Positions 60,862-64,000 of a stretch of DNA of 64,000 nucleotides are shown here, in pieces (within the stretch, counting starts at the first letter, position 1; each line of letters begins with the position of its first letter). Under the pieces are notes generated by a model that was not told the origin of the DNA, searched no databases, and was given only the letters and a program-made list of their open reading frames with translations. The translations under genes and the position numbers were made by a program. The stretch is from an uncultured Serinicoccus sp. GTDB lineage: Bacteria; Actinomycetota; Actinomycetes; Actinomycetales; Dermatophilaceae. The DNA lies in NCBI RefSeq assembly GCF_947500995.1, contig NZ_CANMUA010000008.1, forward strand, positions 1-64,000, in the 5' to 3' direction.

Positions 60862-62469
60862 TCAGCTGAGCAGCCCGGTGACCCGCTCGGCGGCGGCGCG
60901 GACGCGGCCGTCGAGCACGAGGTCGATGACGGTCTCGATCTCCGGGCTGAGCTGGCGGTCTGGGCCGGGGCCCTCGACCCCGGATCCGCGGAGCAGCGCC
61001 ACGACGGCGGCGGTGGCGGGGGCGGGCGCGAGCGGGGCGCGCAGGTCGAGGGCGCGGGCGGCGGTGAGCACCTCGATCGCCACGACCCGGGCGAGGGCGT
61101 CGACGGCGCGGCGCAGCTTGCGGGCGGCCCCCCAGCCCATGCTCACGTGGTCCTCCTGCATGGCCGAGGAGGGTATGGAGTCCACGCTCGCCGGGGCGGC
61201 GAGCCGCTTCAGCTCGGCGACGAGGGCGGCCTGGGTGTACTGCGCGATCATCAGCCCGCTGTCGGTGCCGGGGTCGTCGGCGAGGAAGGGCGGGAGTCCG
61301 TGGCTGCGGGCCACGTCGAGGAAGCGGTCGGTGCGCCGCTCGCTGATCCCGGCGACGTCCGCGGCCACGATCGCGAGGAAGTCCAGCACGTGCGCGACGG
61401 GGGCGCCGTGGAAGTTGCCGTTGGACTCCACCCGCCCGTCGAGGGTCACGACCGGGTTGTCGACGGCGGCGGCGAGCTCGTGGTCGGCGACGGTGCGGGC
61501 ATACCCGCAGGTGTCGCGGGCCGAGCCGTGCACCTGCGGCGAGCAGCGCAGGGAGTAGGCGTCCTGGACGCGGGTGCACGCCTCCGTGCGGTGGGACTCC
61601 CGGATCGCGCTGCCGCTCAGCAGGGCGCGCAGGTTCTCGGCGGAGCGGGCCTGGCCGGGGTGCGGGCGCAGGGCCTGCAGGTCGGCGGCGAAGACGTCGT
61701 CGGTCCCGAGCTGGCCCTCGACGCTCATGGCGGCGGCGACGTCCGCGGTGGTGAGCAGGGTGCCGAGGTCGTGGAGGGCGAGGACGAGCATCCCCAGCAT
61801 GCCGTCGGTGCCGTTGATGAGGGCCAGCCCCTCCTTCTCGGCCAGCTCGACGGGCGCGATGCCCGCGCGGGCCAGGGCCTCCCCGGCCGGGAGCAGCTCC
61901 TGGGGCGTCTGCGTCCAGGTGGCGTGGTCGGCGCCCGCGGCCGGGCCGACCCGCACCATGCCCTCGCCCATGACGGCGAGCGCGCAGTGGGCCAGCGGGG
62001 CGAGGTCGCCCGAGCACCCGAGGGAGCCGTGCTCGCGCACGACCGGGGTGATGCCGGCGTTCAGGAGCGCGGCATACGCCTGGGCGGTCTCGAGCCGGAC
62101 GCCGGTCCGGCCGGTGGCCAGCGTCGAGAGCCGGAGCAGCATGAGGGCCCGGGTCACCTCGCGCTCCACCTCCGGGCCCGAGCCCGCGGCGTGGCTGCGG
62201 ACCAGGCTGCGTTGGAGCTGCGCGCGCTTCTGCGGCGGGATGCTCGTCGTGGCGAGCGCGCCGAAGCCTGTCGAGATGCCGTAGTGCGGCCGGCTGTCGC
62301 CGGCCAGCTCCTCGATGATGCGGCGGGTGGCGGTGATGCCCTCGGCGGCCTCGTCGGACAGGGTGACGCGGGCACCGTGCCGGGCGACGGCCACGACCTC
62401 GGTGAGCGACAACGGGCCGACGCTGGCGACCACCTCGGTCGGGCTGTCGGGTTCGGGAAGGCGGCTCAT
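60862..62469 (-). CDS. hutH: Histidine ammonia-lyase
   Basis: 535 aa from ATG 62469. It has YGISTGFGALATT (63-75) and the MIO-forming loop GSLGCSGDLAPLAH, where the cyclising tripeptide is Cys152-Ser153-Gly154 instead of the common Ala-Ser-Gly. Later come LINGTDGMLGMLVLAL and QEDHVSMGWGAARKL. It deaminates histidine to urocanate. CTTAAT 7 nt before this ATG favours a leaderless start; a second ATG at 62478 overlaps the box. It is first in the order hutH-hutU-transporter. A long opposite-strand frame (59164-62481) is a shadow. Confidence 0.96.
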   Translation of the reverse strand: MSRLPEPDSPTEVVASVGPLSLTEVVAVARHGARVTLSDEAAEGITATRRIIEELAGDSRPHYGISTGFGALATTSIPPQKRAQLQRSLVRSHAAGSGPEVEREVTRALMLLRLSTLATGRTGVRLETAQAYAALLNAGITPVVREHGSLGCSGDLAPLAHCALAVMGEGMVRVGPAAGADHATWTQTPQELLPAGEALARAGIAPVELAEKEGLALINGTDGMLGMLVLALHDLGTLLTTADVAAAMSVEGQLGTDDVFAADLQALRPHPGQARSAENLRALLSGSAIRESHRTEACTRVQDAYSLRCSPQVHGSARDTCGYARTVADHELAAAVDNPVVTLDGRVESNGNFHGAPVAHVLDFLAIVAADVAGISERRTDRFLDVARSHGLPPFLADDPGTDSGLMIAQYTQAALVAELKRLAAPASVDSIPSSAMQEDHVSMGWGAARKLRRAVDALARVVAIEVLTAARALDLRAPLAPAPATAAVVALLRGSGVEGPGPDRQLSPEIETVIDLVLDGRVRAAAERVTGLLS

Positions 62470-62476
62470 GCACACC

Positions 62477-62482
62477 ATTAAG
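62477..62482 (-). promoter_or_regulatory. -10 box of a probable leaderless promoter (hutH)
   Basis: CTTAAT on the minus strand, 7 nt before the ATG at 62469. Confidence 0.5.
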
Positions 62483-62579
62483 CCGCTGCCGGCCCGCCGC
62501 GTCACCAGCCTCCGGCGCCTCGGTGTCTCAGATCCCGGACTCCATGCCGCGCGGGTCACGCCGGCCCACCCCCGAGGGG

Positions 62580-62649
62580 ACCTGAGCAGAGAAGGATGCC
62601 CGACGCAGGTGGTGCACCCCCTGCCTCGGGCGGTTCTCTCTGCTCAGGT
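62580..62649. terminator. 70-bp hairpin at the 3' end of the glutamine amidotransferase gene
   Basis: Outer arms ACCTGAGCAGAGA and TCTCTGCTCAGGT (62580-62592, 62637-62649) are perfectly complementary. Inner arms GCCCGACGCAGG and CCTGCCTCGGGC pair at 11 of 12 positions. The right outer arm includes the last codons and stop of the amidotransferase gene. It would serve as that gene's terminator upstream of hutH. Confidence 0.6.
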
Positions 62650-63381
62650 CGCGGTCGGGCGCCCGAAGCGCTCGACGAAGGCGGGCAGCAGGCCCCGGAC
62701 GGGCCCGAGGTCCACCGACCTCGCCTGGGCCACGATGGGCGCGACCTCCTCGGGCTCGCAGTAGCCGTGCCCGGCGTAGATGTGCAGCCGGCGCTCCAGC
62801 GACTCCGCGTCCAGCTCGGGGTGGAACTGCGTGGCGTAGACATGCCGCCCGATCCGGAACATCTGCGTCGGGCAGCCCGCCGAGGAGGCGAGCAGCACGG
62901 CCCCCGGCGGCAGGACGGCGCAGGCCTCCTTGTGGCCGACGATCGCGTGGAACGGGTCCGGCATACCCGCGAGCAGCGGGTCGGCCCGGCCCTGCTCGGT
63001 GAGCGAGACCTCCACCGCCGCCGGCGCCTCGCCGTACCTGCGGTCGACCGTCCCTCCGCAGGCCAGCCCCAGCAGGCCGATCCCGTAGCACGCCCCCAGG
63101 AACGGCACGTCCGCCTCGACCACCCGGCGGACCAGCGCCGCCAGGTCGCGCTCGACCCGCTGCTGCACCTCCCCCTTGTGCTCGTCGGAGGCGTTGAACG
63201 GGCTGCCGCCCAGGACGATCCCGCTGTAGGCCTCGAGGTCGACCGCCGGCAGCGGCGCCGCCTCGACCCGCACCCGGTGCAGCTCGGCCTCCGCCAGGCC
63301 GGCGTAGCGCAGGAACCCGGCGTACTCGTCGTCCGCGGCGTCGTCCTCGGCGCGCGTGCCGAGCAGCAGGAAGGGCCTCAC
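62644..63381 (-). CDS. Class-I glutamine amidotransferase (GMP synthase-like domain)
   Basis: 245 aa. Catalytic triad of class-I amidotransferases: Cys98 in PFLGACYGIGLLGLA, His187 and Glu189 in YATQFHPELD, with GIVLGGSPFNASD near residue 54. Stand-alone proteins of this type release ammonia from glutamine or hydrolyse gamma-glutamyl bonds; the substrate is not evident. TAGGCT 8 nt before the GTG implies a leaderless start. It is divergent from the ASCH gene with only 25 bp between start codons. Confidence 0.88.
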   Translation of the reverse strand: MRPFLLLGTRAEDDAADDEYAGFLRYAGLAEAELHRVRVEAAPLPAVDLEAYSGIVLGGSPFNASDEHKGEVQQRVERDLAALVRRVVEADVPFLGACYGIGLLGLACGGTVDRRYGEAPAAVEVSLTEQGRADPLLAGMPDPFHAIVGHKEACAVLPPGAVLLASSAGCPTQMFRIGRHVYATQFHPELDAESLERRLHIYAGHGYCEPEEVAPIVAQARSVDLGPVRGLLPAFVERFGRPTAT

Positions 63382-63389
63382 ACCCGCAG

Positions 63390-63399
63390 AGCCTAGGGT
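63390..63399. promoter_or_regulatory. Overlapping divergent -10 boxes sharing a CCTAGG core
   Basis: AGCCTAGGGT contains TAGGCT (minus, 63395-63390) for the amidotransferase gene and TAGGGT (plus, 63394-63399) for the ASCH gene, each 7-8 nt from its GTG. Two polymerases could not occupy both at once. Confidence 0.55.
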
Positions 63400-63406
63400 G
63401 GGCGGT

Positions 63407-64000
63407 GTGGACGAGCCGACACCGACCGACCAGGAGCAGAGCCGGCGCGACCGCGCGATCGCGGCCTTCTGGGCCGACGCGCGCATCCGCGGCAAGCTCA
63501 ACCGCATCGAGGTGTATGCCGGGGGGCAGGTGAGCGACACCCTCCCGCCCCCGGCGTGGAGCTTCGGTGACGAGGACGACCCGACCACCGCGGACCGGCT
63601 GCTCGAGCTCGTCCTGGACGGCCGCAAGACCGCGACCGCGAGCGCCTACCGCGACTACGAGGAGGAGGCGCGGCAGCGGGGGGCCGGACCCGTCGACGAC
63701 ACACCCGGCGACACCCTCACCCGGGCCCGGGTCGGCCTCGACCTGGCCCTGCCCGAGCCGGGCCTGCTGTCGATCATCCTCGACGGGTCGGGCCAGCCTC
63801 GGGCCCTGGTGCGGATCACCGACGTGGAGGTGTGCCGCTTCGCCGACGTCACCGAGGAGCACGCCCGGCTGGAGGGCGAGGGCGACGAGAGCCTCGAGCA
63901 GTGGCGGGCCGTCCACCGCGAGGCCTTCGCCGCCACCGCGCCGCACGGCGAGCCGGTCGACGACGACACCCTCGTGGTCCTCGAGCGGTTCGAGGTGCTG
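63407..64000 (+). CDS. ASCH-domain protein, C-terminus beyond the window
   Basis: 198 codons are visible and the frame is open at the right edge. After a ~25-residue charged start come AFWADARIRGKLNRIEVYAGG, PPPAWSFGDEDDPTTADRLLELVLDGRKTATASAYRDYEEE, PGLLSIILDGSGQPRALVRITDVEVCRFADVTEEHARLEGEGDESLEQWRAVHREAF, the pattern of ASCH proteins (PUA-like fold with the GRKTAT motif). Members bind RNA or hydrolyse N4-acylcytidines. The GTG is 7 nt after TAGGGT. Confidence 0.85.
   Translation, partial: MDEPTPTDQEQSRRDRAIAAFWADARIRGKLNRIEVYAGGQVSDTLPPPAWSFGDEDDPTTADRLLELVLDGRKTATASAYRDYEEEARQRGAGPVDDTPGDTLTRARVGLDLALPEPGLLSIILDGSGQPRALVRITDVEVCRFADVTEEHARLEGEGDESLEQWRAVHREAFAATAPHGEPVDDDTLVVLERFEVL

Overview
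This is a 64-kb chromosomal window from a high-GC Actinomycetota bacterium. The evidence is roughly 70% or higher GC by eye, dense genes with ATGA/GTGA stop-start overlaps, many apparently leaderless GTG/ATG genes, cell-wall-binding repeat (CWB2) and PPOX/F420-type proteins, a TIGR03086 DinB-like protein and an ECF42 sigma factor. An Intrasporangiaceae-like genus is my guess only. I see no rRNA, tRNA, CRISPR array, transposase, integrase or phage gene.

Layout: 1-6.1 kb holds a large secreted PKD/malectin protein (cut by the left edge), a PHP-domain lipoprotein and an OmpR-like regulator with a degenerate receiver. 6.1-9.7 kb has a quinone-oxidoreductase-like MDR enzyme, a LysE exporter, a CPA1 antiporter and an Lrp-type regulator. 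9.7-13.5 kb is a 2-oxoacid dehydrogenase operon (E1 alpha, E1 beta, E2), whose E2 linker carries two kinds of repeats. 13.5-16.4 kb has a divergent pair: an SGNH-CWB2 envelope protein and an APH-like kinase. 16.5-21.9 kb is a dimethylglycine/sarcosine-dehydrogenase-like gene with etfBA and an IclR regulator. 21.9-28.3 kb holds small accessory units: TetR/DUF4386, ECF42 sigma/YciI, a BNR protein, an NTF2-like protein, AraC and a DinB-like protein. 28.4-36.2 kb is a corrinoid methyltransferase system: an MttB-family methyltransferase, divergent from an IclR, corrinoid protein, methyl-THF methyltransferase, RACo-type reactivase and DUF1638 operon, followed by a MetF-like gene. 36.3-46.1 kb has a dienelactone hydrolase and recC-recB-recD. 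46.2-52.7 kb has a lipoprotein, an FtsX/ABC exporter and a two-component system. 52.8-62.5 kb is a split histidine-utilisation locus: hutH-hutU-YjiH transporter, and an M20 amidohydrolase-hutF-hutI operon. 62.6-64 kb has a glutamine amidotransferase and an ASCH protein (cut by the right edge).

The most interesting biology is a probable methylamine-type (likely glycine betaine) C1 catabolon. The MttB-family enzyme and its corrinoid partner would move a methyl group to tetrahydrofolate, RACo would re-activate oxidised cobalamin, the MetF-like enzyme would oxidise methyl-THF, and the flavoprotein dehydrogenase would feed the demethylated amine's electrons to EtfAB. The parts lie in two blocks 7 kb apart, but a 17-bp motif (GTTGCG-N2-AT-N2-GC type) recurs at the start of the first iclR, in front of the dehydrogenase and over the metF start codon. 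This suggests one regulon. A different 32-bp palindrome sits between mttB and the second iclR.

Other patterns that cut across genes: TANNNT boxes 6-8 nt upstream of start codons that lack a Shine-Dalgarno (leaderless transcription); about 43 copies of GTATGCC on either strand, fitted into reading frames by unusual Tyr or Ala codons; a 65-bp hairpin repeat present twice; and a GAATGGTTCCCC tandem repeat found both between genes and inside the E2 coding sequence.
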